A stretch of DNA of 64,000 nt from Oceanospirillaceae bacterium. Lineage in GTDB: Bacteria; Pseudomonadota; Gammaproteobacteria; Pseudomonadales; Balneatricaceae. Shown piece by piece: positions 52,409 to 61,604 of the stretch. The position numbers were made by a program, and so were the translations under genes. The stretch covers positions 161,827 to 225,826 of the forward strand of contig JABSRB010000009.1 in the NCBI GenBank assembly GCA_013215375.1, in the 5' to 3' direction. The stretch's first letter is position 1, and each line of letters begins with the position of its first letter. The notes beneath the pieces were generated by a model. That model ran no database searches, was not told where the DNA came from, and saw only the letters and a list, made by a program, of their open reading frames with translations.

Positions 52409-52464
52409 AGAGCTAACTTGTTACAACTTGTGGCTGCAACATAGATCTATTATAAGAGAAATAC

Positions 52465-52556
52465 TGCGCAATAACTTATCTCTTTATGGTTATGAATCTC
52501 TATTTGCGCAATAATAACAAAGAAACTATCCTAAATACTTGTACAATATTGCGCAA
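52465..52556. promoter_or_regulatory. Three TTGCGCAA-like sites before the Lrp-family gene
   Basis: TGCGCAATA at 52465, TTGCGCAATA at 52504 and TATTGCGCAA at 52547. The last ends 12 bp before the regulator ATG. The core TTGCGCAA is itself a palindrome. Repeated sites next to an Lrp-type gene suggest autoregulation. Confidence 0.5.
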
Positions 52557-52568
52557 GAGAACTAATTT

Positions 52569-53057
52569 ATGAAAAACAATTATAGTATTGATCGGTTTGA
52601 TACCAAAATATTGCGTGAACTACAAAATGACGGTGCCTTAACCAACCAACAATTGGCAGAGCGCGTAGGCCTGACCGCAGCACCATGCTCCCGACGGGTT
52701 AAAAACCTTGAGGAAAGCGGTGTAATTAAGAGCCGAGTGGTGCGTATAGAAGAGCAGGCACTGTCACTGAGCCTCTTTGCCATATTACATATCAGTATGG
52801 ATAAACACATCCCCGAGCGCTTCGCTGAGTTCGAACGCATTATAAGTACCTTTGAAGAAGTGATAGAATGTTATTTAATCACCGGCCACGATGCTGATTA
52901 TCAACTAAAAATAGCGGTCCCTGACATGGATAGTTACCACGACATTTTGCTCGGCAAAATTACCCGTATAAAAGGCGTTAGCGGAGTGAAGTCCGCCTTT
53001 ATAATGCGAAAAATTGTCGACACCACCGCCTTACCTTTAAAATATATATCCCGATAA
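52569..53057 (+). CDS. Lrp/AsnC-family transcriptional regulator
   Basis: Regulator of 162 residues. It has an HTH (DTKILRELQNDGALTNQQLAERVGLTAAPCSRRVKNLEESGVIKSRVVRIEEQAL) and a RAM effector domain (AEFERIISTFEEVIECYLITGHDADYQLKIAVPDMDSYHDILLGKITRIKGVSGVKSAFIMRKI). Its closest relatives often sense an amino acid. It is divergent from leuA and could affect it, but this is inference. Confidence 0.9.
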   Translation: MKNNYSIDRFDTKILRELQNDGALTNQQLAERVGLTAAPCSRRVKNLEESGVIKSRVVRIEEQALSLSLFAILHISMDKHIPERFAEFERIISTFEEVIECYLITGHDADYQLKIAVPDMDSYHDILLGKITRIKGVSGVKSAFIMRKIVDTTALPLKYISR

Positions 53058-53185
53058 ATAGTGCGAAACCGCGCTGATGTTTTGAATCCAATATGATTTA
53101 GTAGCAGTAATGATAGTTATATTTATAAAACTTACCTTTATGCTGGTCACACCAGCGAAGAAGCTCACTACAAAAGGAAATACTT

Positions 53186-53680
53186 ATGTCTTCTAAACTT
53201 ACAAAATTTATCAGCCTTGCTATCACACTTTGGATAGCCAAAGTCTTTTTACTATCACTTCCTTATAAATTTACCAAGCACCCTGATACCGAACATATTT
53301 TTGGCACCATCGGTGCGTGGATGAGCGGTAATTTTTCCCAAGGCCTCGGTGAGTTTTTTTCCAGTTATGCCGCTTATCTCGTCGGTTCAGTAGAGTTAAT
53401 AGCCTCGGCACTATTGTTACTAGCCAGTGCCATTTGGATCTTGAATGCATTCAACCTATTAAAACCTGCTTTAGCGCATAGACACTTATATATCGCTGGC
53501 GGATTACTTTCCAGTGCAGTGATGAGCGGCGCCGCCTTTTTCCACCTATTCACTCCCTTAGGGATAGAAGTAATACATCAAGGTGCCAGTGATGAAGGGT
53601 CACTTTTTTACGCGGCTGTTTCCATTTTGGTGTTAGGTCTTGTATTGGCCTTTATCAACAAGATCCAAAAAACCACATAA
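53186..53680 (+). CDS. DoxX-like four-TM membrane protein
   Basis: Protein of 164 residues with four TM helices: SLAITLWIAKVFLLSLPYKF, AAYLVGSVELIASALLLLASAIWILN, LYIAGGLLSSAVMSGAAFFHLF and LFYAAVSILVLGLVLAFI. The layout is DoxX-like, but I do not recognise a specific family. It lies 48 bp before the fused oxidoreductase and may be co-transcribed with it. TATTACAAAAGGAAAT provides the ribosome site. Confidence 0.7.
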   Translation: MSSKLTKFISLAITLWIAKVFLLSLPYKFTKHPDTEHIFGTIGAWMSGNFSQGLGEFFSSYAAYLVGSVELIASALLLLASAIWILNAFNLLKPALAHRHLYIAGGLLSSAVMSGAAFFHLFTPLGIEVIHQGASDEGSLFYAAVSILVLGLVLAFINKIQKTT

Positions 53681-53727
53681 GTTTCATCTCTAATTATCAA
53701 ATATCGCTATCCCCTACAGGATGAACA

Positions 53728-55893
53728 ATGAAAAAACTATTTATAATCGCCGCAGTGCTCAGCATAGCAGCCATCTTTTACCTGCTTGGTTTTGATCAAT
53801 ATTTATCACTGCAGGGGCTAAAAGATAGCCAGCAACAAATCAATCAGTTCAACCAGCAACAACCGATCTTAGTAGCGCTGACTTTCTTAGGGCTCTATGT
53901 GCTGGTCACCGCACTTTCCATCCCTGGTGCTGTCATATTGACACTGGGAGCAGGCGCTTTTTTTGGTGTTTTATGGGGCACTATCATCGTCTCTTTTGCT
54001 TCAAGTATTGGTGCCACCATCGCCTTTTTGGTAGCGCGTTATTTATTTAAGGAATCCGCGCAACAACGTTTTGGTGACAAGCTGGAAGCGATCAATCAAG
54101 GTATCGAAAAAGAGGGAGCCTTCTATTTATTTAGCTTGCGCTTAGTGCCTCTCTTCCCCTTTTTCATGATCAATTTAATCATGGGGCTCACCCCCATTCG
54201 CACTTTTACCTTCTATTGGGTCAGTCAACTGGGCATGCTCGCCGGTACGATTGTATTTGTTAACGCCGGCACCCAACTCGCACAGCTTGATGGTTTAGGC
54301 GGCATCTTGTCTCCTGCACTACTATTGTCATTTGTATTGCTCGGTGTGTTCCCGATCATCGCTAAAAAAATGACCGAGCAGATACAAGCGAGAAAAGTTT
54401 ATGCTAAATGGCAAAAGCCGAAAAAATTTGATCGTAACATTGTTGTCATTGGCGGTGGCGCAGCAGGCTTAGTGAGCTCTTATATTGGCGCGGCGGTAAA
54501 AGCCAAAGTCAGCTTAGTAGAGGCACATAAAATGGGCGGTGACTGCCTTAATTACGGTTGCGTGCCCTCCAAAGCGATTATTAAAAGTGCGAAAGTAGCC
54601 GAGCAACTGCGCAATGCTAGCCATTACGGCCTCAATATTGATCAACAACCCCTGCAGAACATTCCCTTTAGCTTTAAAGCGGTGATGCAGCGTGTGCACG
54701 ATACCATCGCCCAGATTGAACCCCACGACAGTATTGAGCGCTACAGTAAATTAGGGGTGGACGTCATTCAAGGTTATGCAAAAATCATTGACCCTTGGAC
54801 CGTTGAAATAAAGCTAAACACTGGAGAAGTACAACGACTTACCACCCGCTCAATCATTATTGCAGCGGGCGGAAAGCCGCGCATACCAGACATCGAAGGA
54901 CTGGAAGAGATCGGCTATTTGACCAGCGACACTATGTGGGAAGCACTAGCGCAATATGAGAAAATTCCGCAAAAAATGATCTTTTTAGGTGGCGGTCCCA
55001 TCGGCTGTGAACTAGCACAAAGTTTTTCACGCTTAGGGGCAAACGTCACCCAAGTAGAAAAACACTCGCGTTTAATGCGCCAGGAAGATCTTGAAGTATC
55101 ACAAATTGCTCGCGAGTCACTCACCGCTAGTGGTGTTGAAGTGCTCACTGAGCACAGTGCGAAGCGCTGTGAAATACGCGACGGTACGAAATATTTAGTG
55201 GTAGAACATCATGGCGCTGAGATAGCACTCGCCTATGACGTACTTATCTGTGCGGTCGGCCGCGAGGCCAGGCTCACTGGCTACGGGCTCGAAGAACTTG
55301 GTGTAGACACAGCGGGCACTGTCGTTACCAACCAATATTTACAGACGATTTTCCCTAATATTTATGCAGCAGGCGATGTAGCAGGCCCCTTCCAATTTAC
55401 CCACAGCGCATCACATCAAGCTTGGTATGCAGCGGTTAATGCACTGTTTAGCCCTTTTAAGAAATTTAAGGCAGATTACCGGGTAATTCCACGCAGCACC
55501 TTTTTAGACCCAGAAATTGCTCGAGTAGGATTAAACGAGCAAGAGGCAAAATCACAAAACATCAACTACCATGTGACTAAATTCGACATGAGTGAGCTCG
55601 ACAGAGCGATTGTCGATGGCGCGACCAAAGGCTTTGTTAAAGTATTAACCGTGCCTGGTAAAGATAAAATTTTGGGCGTGACTATCGTTGGTGAGCAAGC
55701 GAGCGAATTATTAGCTGAGTATGTACTGGCAATGAAATACAATTTAGGCCTGAATAAAATATTAGGGACTATTCACACCTATCCGACCATGTCAGAGGCC
55801 AATAAATATGCAGCCGGAGAATGGAAAAGAGCACACGCACCACAGCAAGTTTTAAAATGGTTAGAAAAATTCCATGATTATCGTCGCTCATAA
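53728..55893 (+). CDS. Fusion of a VTT (TVP38/TMEM64) membrane domain and an FAD-dependent oxidoreductase
   Basis: Protein of 721 residues. Residues about 1-220 are a DedA-superfamily VTT domain: LYVLVTALSIPGAVILTLGAGAFFGVLWGTIIVSFASSIGATIAFLVARYLFK and FYLFSLRLVPLFPFFMINLIMGLTPI. The rest is a mercuric-reductase/lipoamide-dehydrogenase-like flavoprotein: VIGGGAAGLVSSYIGAAVKAKVSLVE, redox disulfide in GGDCLNYGCVPSKA, NAD(P) site IFLGGGPIGCELAQSFSRLGANVTQVE, YAAGDVAG and the dimerisation end IHTYPTMSEANKYAA. The fusion is known in proteobacteria. The likely role is moving electrons near the inner membrane; the substrate is unknown. Confidence 0.92.
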   Translation: MKKLFIIAAVLSIAAIFYLLGFDQYLSLQGLKDSQQQINQFNQQQPILVALTFLGLYVLVTALSIPGAVILTLGAGAFFGVLWGTIIVSFASSIGATIAFLVARYLFKESAQQRFGDKLEAINQGIEKEGAFYLFSLRLVPLFPFFMINLIMGLTPIRTFTFYWVSQLGMLAGTIVFVNAGTQLAQLDGLGGILSPALLLSFVLLGVFPIIAKKMTEQIQARKVYAKWQKPKKFDRNIVVIGGGAAGLVSSYIGAAVKAKVSLVEAHKMGGDCLNYGCVPSKAIIKSAKVAEQLRNASHYGLNIDQQPLQNIPFSFKAVMQRVHDTIAQIEPHDSIERYSKLGVDVIQGYAKIIDPWTVEIKLNTGEVQRLTTRSIIIAAGGKPRIPDIEGLEEIGYLTSDTMWEALAQYEKIPQKMIFLGGGPIGCELAQSFSRLGANVTQVEKHSRLMRQEDLEVSQIARESLTASGVEVLTEHSAKRCEIRDGTKYLVVEHHGAEIALAYDVLICAVGREARLTGYGLEELGVDTAGTVVTNQYLQTIFPNIYAAGDVAGPFQFTHSASHQAWYAAVNALFSPFKKFKADYRVIPRSTFLDPEIARVGLNEQEAKSQNINYHVTKFDMSELDRAIVDGATKGFVKVLTVPGKDKILGVTIVGEQASELLAEYVLAMKYNLGLNKILGTIHTYPTMSEANKYAAGEWKRAHAPQQVLKWLEKFHDYRRS

Positions 55894-55992
55894 ACTTTCT
55901 AATCAAACATAGTGACTTAAATAATTAATAAGATTAAATTTATTACCCATTAATTGAATCTACACAAACGTTAGCTGCGTAATAATAGGTAA

Positions 55993-56031
55993 CTAAGAGG
56001 CACTGCTACTTTACTGTTAAGTGCCTCTTAG
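55993..56031. terminator. Hairpin between the VTT-oxidoreductase and the ATP-grasp cluster
   Basis: CTAAGAGGCACT, 15-nt loop, AGTGCCTCTTAG: a perfect 12-bp stem 99 bp after the oxidoreductase stop. ATTTAGG follows, so no T-run. It separates the two transcription units. Confidence 0.55.
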
Positions 56032-56153
56032 ATTTAGGTAATAACTTAAACCGTCATTTTAATTTACACGCTACTCGCCGATCAGTATTCATCGACTACA
56101 CAGTGCTTTTAATCACTCAACGATACTCGATCAGGTTGTAACAAGGATACTTT

Positions 56154-56966
56154 ATGTTGATTCGCATTTTGCTAGTCACTACTTTTACACTCAATTGCAT
56201 CAGCCGCTTTAAAGGCCCCTGGCGGTATTTCCAGATAAATGCCCTACACTTCAATGAGAAGCTCGGCATTTATTCAAAGAACGATATCGACCGTCAGATC
56301 CCAGACACTTGGCGTCTACCCCAAGCTGTGGATGATGGTTTGTATATCCCCGAAAAATTTCCAGTGTTTGTAAAACCTGAGTGGGGACAAAATGCACAAG
56401 GCGTTAGACGTGCAGACAACGCCAATGAACTCGCCCATATTCGCAACAACTGCATGAATGCCAAGACCGTGTATGTAATCCAAGAGGCCGCCAGTGCGAC
56501 TCGCGAATTTGAGATTTTTTATATACGTGATTATAAGAATCTACAAAACTTCGCCACCATGAGTGTCACTGAGACCTGTAACACCAGTGGCCAAGAGCTA
56601 CCGGTGAACAGCATTCATAATCAGCACACCTTTTACAATAGCGTTACTCCTAAATTAGGCGCGGATGAGTTAGATAACATCTGGCGCAGTATTGGCAGTA
56701 TTGGCCACTACCATTTCGCCAGAATTGGCGTGCGTGCAGACTCGTTAGAGGCATTGCAACAAGGTGATTTCAAAGTAATAGAGATAAACCTGTATTTACC
56801 TATGCCGATTAATTTAATGGATACCAGCATTCCCTTTAAAGAAAAGCTCAGCTTTATTAAATCCAGCATGCGTCAGCTGTCTCTATTAGTGAACGTGATA
56901 CCAAAAGCACAACCTTCAAAGCCAATCTTTATTAGAAAGACGCTTTTTCAACCCAGAACTAAGTGA
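56154..56966 (+). CDS. ATP-grasp-fold protein, first of a ligase pair
   Basis: Protein of 270 residues. FPVFVKPEWGQNAQGVRRADNANELAHI matches the ATP-binding lysine and flap of an ATP-grasp domain; VYVIQEAASATREFEIFYIRD follows, and FKVIEINLYLPMPINLMD holds the Glu-x-Asn metal site. The short N-terminus is hydrophobic (LIRILLVTTFTLNCI) and lacks a clear pre-ATP-grasp domain, so part of the usual fold seems missing. It lies 9 bp before a second ATP-grasp gene. The product is unknown; an amide or ester ligase is inferred. Confidence 0.7.
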   Translation: MLIRILLVTTFTLNCISRFKGPWRYFQINALHFNEKLGIYSKNDIDRQIPDTWRLPQAVDDGLYIPEKFPVFVKPEWGQNAQGVRRADNANELAHIRNNCMNAKTVYVIQEAASATREFEIFYIRDYKNLQNFATMSVTETCNTSGQELPVNSIHNQHTFYNSVTPKLGADELDNIWRSIGSIGHYHFARIGVRADSLEALQQGDFKVIEINLYLPMPINLMDTSIPFKEKLSFIKSSMRQLSLLVNVIPKAQPSKPIFIRKTLFQPRTK

Positions 56967-56975
56967 GAGTTATCT

Positions 56976-57884
56976 ATGTTAGGACTTAAGCGTCGTCTAT
57001 ACGCCAATATCAGTAAAAAATTCATGAATGATTGCAGCAGCTACAACTCTGTTGAAGTTAGACGTGGCTGTCGCTCTAAAAAACAAGCCCGCGACATCTT
57101 TGCAGCCAATAATGTGCCTCACGCAAAAGGACAAATATTTTTTGGACCACTAGCGGCCTACAACTTTGTCAAAGAACACGGCTTTCCGGTGGTGATCAAA
57201 CCTAACGTGAGCGGCTTTTCCAGAGGCAGTTATTTCCCGATCACCAACTATAAAGAGCTGTACAAAGCACTGTTACTGGCCAAAATATGGTGGCCAATAA
57301 CGGTTATTGAACAGTATTTAGAGGGAAAGAACTACCGCGTGGTGGTTATAGACGGCGAGATTATGTCCGTTATTGAGCGCTTCCCACCGACAGTAATTGG
57401 CAATGGCAAAGACAGTATCCGTCAACTGGCTAAGACTGAAAATGTTATTCGCGAGCAGATGGGGTTATTTCCCACTATTCACCCTATTCTAGAGTCCGAG
57501 CAAACGATTAAGCACTTAGCCAAGCAAGGCCTAAACTTTGATTCTGTACCGGCTGAAAATCTATCAATCACGTTGTTCTATCGTATTGCGTTAGCCCCAG
57601 GCGGTACCATTGATACCATCGACAAAAACACCATCCCTGAACAAAATAAGGCGCTGTTTTTGCAAGTGTTAAAGATGTTTGATGCCAATATTTTAGGTAT
57701 CGATATCATTATGGAGCAGGGCATTGATGTCCCGCACGACCAGCAAAAATGCATCATGTTAGAGGTAAACTCCAGACCTTATTTGAAGATGCACGATGTA
57801 CCGCGCAACGGCCTCAAAGAAGACCTAACCCCCTACTACCAAAAGCTGGACGCTCTTGATATCGCACAATCGGATACCTATTAA
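56976..57884 (+). CDS. ATP-grasp ligase, cyanophycin synthetase/RimK-like
   Basis: Protein of 302 residues close to the ATP-grasp domain of cyanophycin synthetase and GshAB. It has RGCRSKKQARDIFAANNVPHAKGQIF, GFPVVIKPNVSGFSRGSYFPITN (ATP Lys), ITVIEQYLEGKNYRVVVIDGEIMSVIERFPPTVIGNGKDSIRQLAK and, at the end, ANILGIDIIMEQGID...CIMLEVNSRPYLKMHD (metal Glu-x-Asn). By family it joins a carboxylate to an amine using ATP. It has no Mur-ligase half, so it is not cyanophycin synthetase itself. It sits between another ATP-grasp gene and an MFS gene with gaps of 9 and 7 bp. Confidence 0.85.
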   Translation: MLGLKRRLYANISKKFMNDCSSYNSVEVRRGCRSKKQARDIFAANNVPHAKGQIFFGPLAAYNFVKEHGFPVVIKPNVSGFSRGSYFPITNYKELYKALLLAKIWWPITVIEQYLEGKNYRVVVIDGEIMSVIERFPPTVIGNGKDSIRQLAKTENVIREQMGLFPTIHPILESEQTIKHLAKQGLNFDSVPAENLSITLFYRIALAPGGTIDTIDKNTIPEQNKALFLQVLKMFDANILGIDIIMEQGIDVPHDQQKCIMLEVNSRPYLKMHDVPRNGLKEDLTPYYQKLDALDIAQSDTY

Positions 57885-57891
57885 ATAGCTA

Positions 57892-59082
57892 ATGAATCCA
57901 ACCAACAGCAAAACCGCACAGCAACAGTTTTATCTGTTTGTCTGTAGCCACTCATTTTTGATCGGCTTATTCCCGTTTTTCCTCCCTGTTTATTTGTATA
58001 AACAGGGGCTGGAGATGGCGCAGATTAGTTTTTTTATAGCCGCTAGCGCAGTGACCTTTACCTTAGGCATGTACGCTTGGGATGTGATAAAAACTAAATT
58101 AACACCTCAGCAGTTGCTCGCACTTTGTTATGCGCTTGAGTTGGTAATGGTCTCCAGTGTCATCTTCACTGGCCCTCACATTACTCAACATCCAGCGCTC
58201 GCCTATATTATTGCGGCCACTTATGGCGCTTATCAATGCTTTTTTTGGACCACTCAACGCGCACTATTTATCCAGCGAAGCAGTGACAAAGATACCGGTA
58301 ACAAGTACGGGAATTTTCAAATATTTGTTGTCGCGGCTTTAAAGGTCGGTGTATTAATCGGCGGATTCCTACTCGATGATGCCAATCTCTACCTGCTGTT
58401 TTTTATCTCGTTAGTGGTCATAGTGCTGAGTTATATTGCCGTTTTAAAAATTCCAGGTGAGTTGCATTGGCCTTTTTTGACGAAGCCTGTGACCCCTATA
58501 ACAACTATCATTCGCTTTAGTGATAACTATCGCTCTAAACCTATCTTTGCCCTCGACGGTTTCTTTTTGTTTATCGAAAGTTTCTTTTGGTTGTTATCGC
58601 TGTTTTTGATTTTAAAGCAGAGCTTTATGCAGCTAGGGTTGATGATCATTGCCATCACCGTCACTTTAGCCGTGGTTTTTTTACTGCTAAAAAGCAAAAT
58701 TGATAAACTCCCTGAACAGCTTATCTACGTCATCTCTGTAGTAGGTTACGGATTATCCTGGGTGCTGCGCTCACAGCTTGATGAAAGCACCGCCCTGCAC
58801 TATCAGTTTATTTTTCTCTGTACAATCGCCTTCCTTACGGCGCTGTTTAGGCTGGCCTTTAATAAACGTTTCTACGATATTGCGCTGCACTACCCTAAAA
58901 CACCTTACATATTGATGAAGAGTTATTACTCGCAAATGGCGCTGGTAGTATTTTTTGGCTTGCTTGGCTGGGTATTTACCAGTCAGCAGACCTTAGAGTC
59001 CCTCAATTTAGGTTATTGGCTGGCCGCTTTATTAACGCCCTTGTATTTTATTTACAAAACCAGAGCGAGAGCAGGAGAATAA
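57892..59082 (+). CDS. MFS transporter linked to the ATP-grasp pair
   Basis: Membrane protein of 396 residues with about twelve TM helices (FYLFVCSHSFLIGLFPFFLPVYLYKQGLEMAQISFFIAASAVTF, AYIIAATYGAYQCFFWTTQRALFIQRSSDKDTGNKYGNFQIFVV, and so on). The QRALFIQRSSDKDTGNKYGNFQ loop is the most distinctive part. I do not recognise a substrate. Its position 7 bp after the ligase gene suggests export of the ligases' product, or import of its precursor. Confidence 0.8.
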   Translation: MNPTNSKTAQQQFYLFVCSHSFLIGLFPFFLPVYLYKQGLEMAQISFFIAASAVTFTLGMYAWDVIKTKLTPQQLLALCYALELVMVSSVIFTGPHITQHPALAYIIAATYGAYQCFFWTTQRALFIQRSSDKDTGNKYGNFQIFVVAALKVGVLIGGFLLDDANLYLLFFISLVVIVLSYIAVLKIPGELHWPFLTKPVTPITTIIRFSDNYRSKPIFALDGFFLFIESFFWLLSLFLILKQSFMQLGLMIIAITVTLAVVFLLLKSKIDKLPEQLIYVISVVGYGLSWVLRSQLDESTALHYQFIFLCTIAFLTALFRLAFNKRFYDIALHYPKTPYILMKSYYSQMALVVFFGLLGWVFTSQQTLESLNLGYWLAALLTPLYFIYKTRARAGE

Positions 59083-59316
59083 GATATTCAAACTGATTTA
59101 CCAATAGAGAGATCTATCCATTTAAATTCAGGAGTAATAAAGTATTCTTTAAATACCACTGAAAATCATACAATAAAACATCTAGATTGAAATTTATTTT
59201 TCATCAATAATAACAATCGAGATCTTAATACGTGCTGTGATTTTTTAATGAACGTAGGTCAATATACGCAATTTTAATACCTCAAGGTCGTAAATTAAAC
59301 CTCATTTTTGAAACTA

Positions 59317-59883
59317 TTAACCTAGATCTGGATTTCTTGGACTAAAGGCAACAAAATGATCATGATTAGCTTTTATTTTCCAATTTTTTCCATCGTTTTC
59401 TAAAACATATAACTCGTTAGTATCTTCAATTACTGGCAAAGAGCTTTCTTTTGAAATTAGCAAAAATCGATAATTAACATCAACGATAGCCAAACCCATT
59501 TCAGGATAATTCACTCTTATATCATTAAACACTAAATATTCAGTCGAGATACTACTGTATGTTTCACAACTGACAATAAATTTTCCCTTAATCGCTGCTT
59601 TGGTGAATTTCTTATCAGTATTCGATGAAATTATTTTTACCGCATCATCAGACCAACAAGCAATATAGTCTTCCACATTCTTAGTGTTCCAAGAGGTGAA
59701 TATTTTTTGAATTACAAGCGCTATATTTTTTTCATCTGTATCTCGAAAAATACTAATATATAAATTTGGTTTTTTTACAGTAGCTATGATTAATTTTTGA
59801 TATTTAACTGTTAGAGTACTGATAAAGTATGCTACTAGAAATGTAGCTACAATAGATGTCATGACTCCCAATATAAATTCCAT
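59317..59883 (-). CDS. Membrane-anchored NTF2-like (SnoaL/DUF4440-type) protein
   Basis: Protein of 188 residues. An N-terminal TM anchor (FILGVMTSIVATFLVAYFISTL) is followed by a cone-shaped NTF2-like domain: NIALVIQKIFTSWNTKNVEDYIACWSDDAVKIISS, ...TAAIKGKF, LVFNDIRVNYPEMGLAIVDVNYRFL and ELYVLENDGKNWKIKANHDH. Such domains bind small ligands or act as simple enzymes. Function here is unknown. The gene is AT-rich against its neighbours, which fits acquired DNA. Confidence 0.7.
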   Translation of the reverse strand: MEFILGVMTSIVATFLVAYFISTLTVKYQKLIIATVKKPNLYISIFRDTDEKNIALVIQKIFTSWNTKNVEDYIACWSDDAVKIISSNTDKKFTKAAIKGKFIVSCETYSSISTEYLVFNDIRVNYPEMGLAIVDVNYRFLLISKESSLPVIEDTNELYVLENDGKNWKIKANHDHFVAFSPRNPDLG

Positions 59884-60198
59884 AAATCTCCATTGAAATA
59901 ACAGACAATTAATACAGATTTTCTCGCTAGAAAACTAGTATAGAGCAACAATATAAAGATAACATATCGATTTGTTTTAAATATATTCAGATAAAATAGT
60001 TGGTCGAAAGACTATATCCCAGCACCTAGAAAGCCCTTCCGTTACAACAATGATGGAATGATATACTTGCTATCGGTCATACATTATTTTCTTTGTAAAT
60101 ATATAAATCAAATATGATATTAAACAATATCTATAGGCATTCAATAGTAATTGTATTTTATCCAATGACTCTGTTGAGTTTAACTCCCTAAAACTCTG
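59884..60198. other. Intergenic region with no recognised feature
   Basis: AT-rich spacer between the NTF2-like gene and the M19 peptidase gene. No open frame, hairpin with a T-run, or repeat stood out. Confidence 0.5.
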
Positions 60199-61206
60199 TT
60201 ACTTCCAAACTTTTTGCGCTAGCTGATACATATTTTCGCCGTAGATAGCTGCTATTTGCGCTTGAGAATAACCTCTACTCTCAAACAGTGATGTCATTTC
60301 TATGAAGCGCTCAGGCGGGGCAAATAAAGTATTTAAAAAACCTTCAGTCGCTTTCGCGTAACCATGTTCAGGCGGCCACCATGCGTTAACATCTAGCCCC
60401 TCAGGCCCATCATCTAAATCCTGGTCATAAACAAAATCTAAACCAAACCCAACATGCTCGACACCTATTAACTGCACCAGATAATCAGCTGCTTCGACCA
60501 TGCTACTCGCACTTGCCAGCGGATCATTTAAAAACCGCGAGACACCATTGATACAAACAACCCCACCACTGTTCGCACAAGCGATGAGCTGATCATCATA
60601 ATAGTTGCGACCATGATCTTTTAAAGCGCGTGGATTACCGTGGCTAATAATGACCGGTTTATCAGAGTAGGCCATAATATCCATACTGGTACGATAGCCA
60701 GTGTGAGAGATATCCATAAAGAGTTGATTAGCATTGATACTATCGACAATTGCCCGACCTTTATCGGTCAATCCTAAGTCGACATCATGACAGCCACCCG
60801 CTAGGGAATTACTTCTGTTATAGGCTAAATGTATTTGCCTAACCCCAAGTTTGGCATATAAATCAACCATAGCAGGGCTTTCACAAAGCGGCACTCCCCC
60901 CTCTAAATCAAAAGACACCGCTAGCTTGCCCTGCACTCTAGCGCGCTCTATATCAGCGAATGATTCTACCTGTATTAAGTAATCGGTTTCGCTGATGCTT
61001 TTTCTAAAGCCCGCGATAATTTGCACGATATCAGCGAGAGGATTGAAATCCATGCCAATGTTGATTGAAATATAATAAGCGCCGCAATCTATATGCCTTT
61101 GCAGCGACGCTAAATTATAATCTGAGAGTAACGGGACACAAGTGTGCGCATCCCAGACAGGTACTAAAGCCAAACAGAATCCCTCTATATTGATTTTAGA
61201 ATTCAA
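60199..61206 (-). CDS. Membrane dipeptidase-like protein, family M19
   Basis: Renal-dipeptidase-type TIM barrel of 335 residues. Metal and fold motifs are VSFDLEGG (Glu), LFMDISHTG (His), VIISHGNPRALKDHGRNYYDDQLI (His) and HVGFGLDFVYD (Asp). The first motif is WDAHTCVP, where canonical members have HxD, so the second zinc ligand Asp is Cys23 here. No signal peptide is seen. The start is TTG 61206, preceded weakly by GAAGG; no better codon is close. The substrate is unknown. Confidence 0.82.
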   Translation of the reverse strand: MNSKINIEGFCLALVPVWDAHTCVPLLSDYNLASLQRHIDCGAYYISINIGMDFNPLADIVQIIAGFRKSISETDYLIQVESFADIERARVQGKLAVSFDLEGGVPLCESPAMVDLYAKLGVRQIHLAYNRSNSLAGGCHDVDLGLTDKGRAIVDSINANQLFMDISHTGYRTSMDIMAYSDKPVIISHGNPRALKDHGRNYYDDQLIACANSGGVVCINGVSRFLNDPLASASSMVEAADYLVQLIGVEHVGFGLDFVYDQDLDDGPEGLDVNAWWPPEHGYAKATEGFLNTLFAPPERFIEMTSLFESRGYSQAQIAAIYGENMYQLAQKVWK

Positions 61207-61521
61207 AGCCTTCTCGAAAAGAGCAGCGCCATTGAAAATTCATAGTCACATAAAAAGATCAAAAGATAATACACAAAAAACAAATCTTTGAGGTTTTTAT
61301 CCAGACAATTGAGCTTTAAAATATAGTGTTAAAAGTGATCTGTCTAGAGTGTTTCTAAAAATTAAATAATAATTGTCAACATTTTGTATACAAAAACCAA
61401 ATCATCCGAAAACGACACACCAACCTAAGCGTAAAGGGACAAACTTATTTAAGTTCAATAGAGTATTCACCACTTGCCATTTTTACTAACGTTGAATTTG
61501 AAGATCGGATCACAGGGGTTT

Positions 61522-61604
61522 CTTACAATGCCTTTAATAAGGGCCGGGGCAAGCAGTGCGAAACTGCAGCCAGGACGGGGCTGTAGTGCCAAATATTGTT
61601 AAGT
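61522..61604 (-). other. Degenerate integron attC-like site (83 bp)
   Basis: On the minus strand it begins ACTTAAC (R''-like RYYYAAC) overlapping the stop codon of the DUF1330 remnant, exactly as the gene at 63485 ends in its attC. It ends AAAGGCATTGTAAG, close to the AAAGGCGTTAG-type end of the intact sites, and the interior is GC-rich and self-complementary in part. It reads as a decayed attC closing the array. The other 300 bp from 61207 to 61521 hold only AT-rich sequence and one GGGACAAACTTATTTAAG stretch like transposon flanks. Confidence 0.45.

Noticed and set aside
56154..59082. Cyanophycin synthesis operon
   Set aside because: The ligase lacks the Mur-ligase half of CphA and no cyanophycinase is present; only the ATP-grasp half is similar.
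61501..61604. tRNA or small structured RNA in the GC-rich stretch
   Set aside because: There is no acceptor stem or T-loop pattern. The match to the ends of the attC sites explains the structure better.
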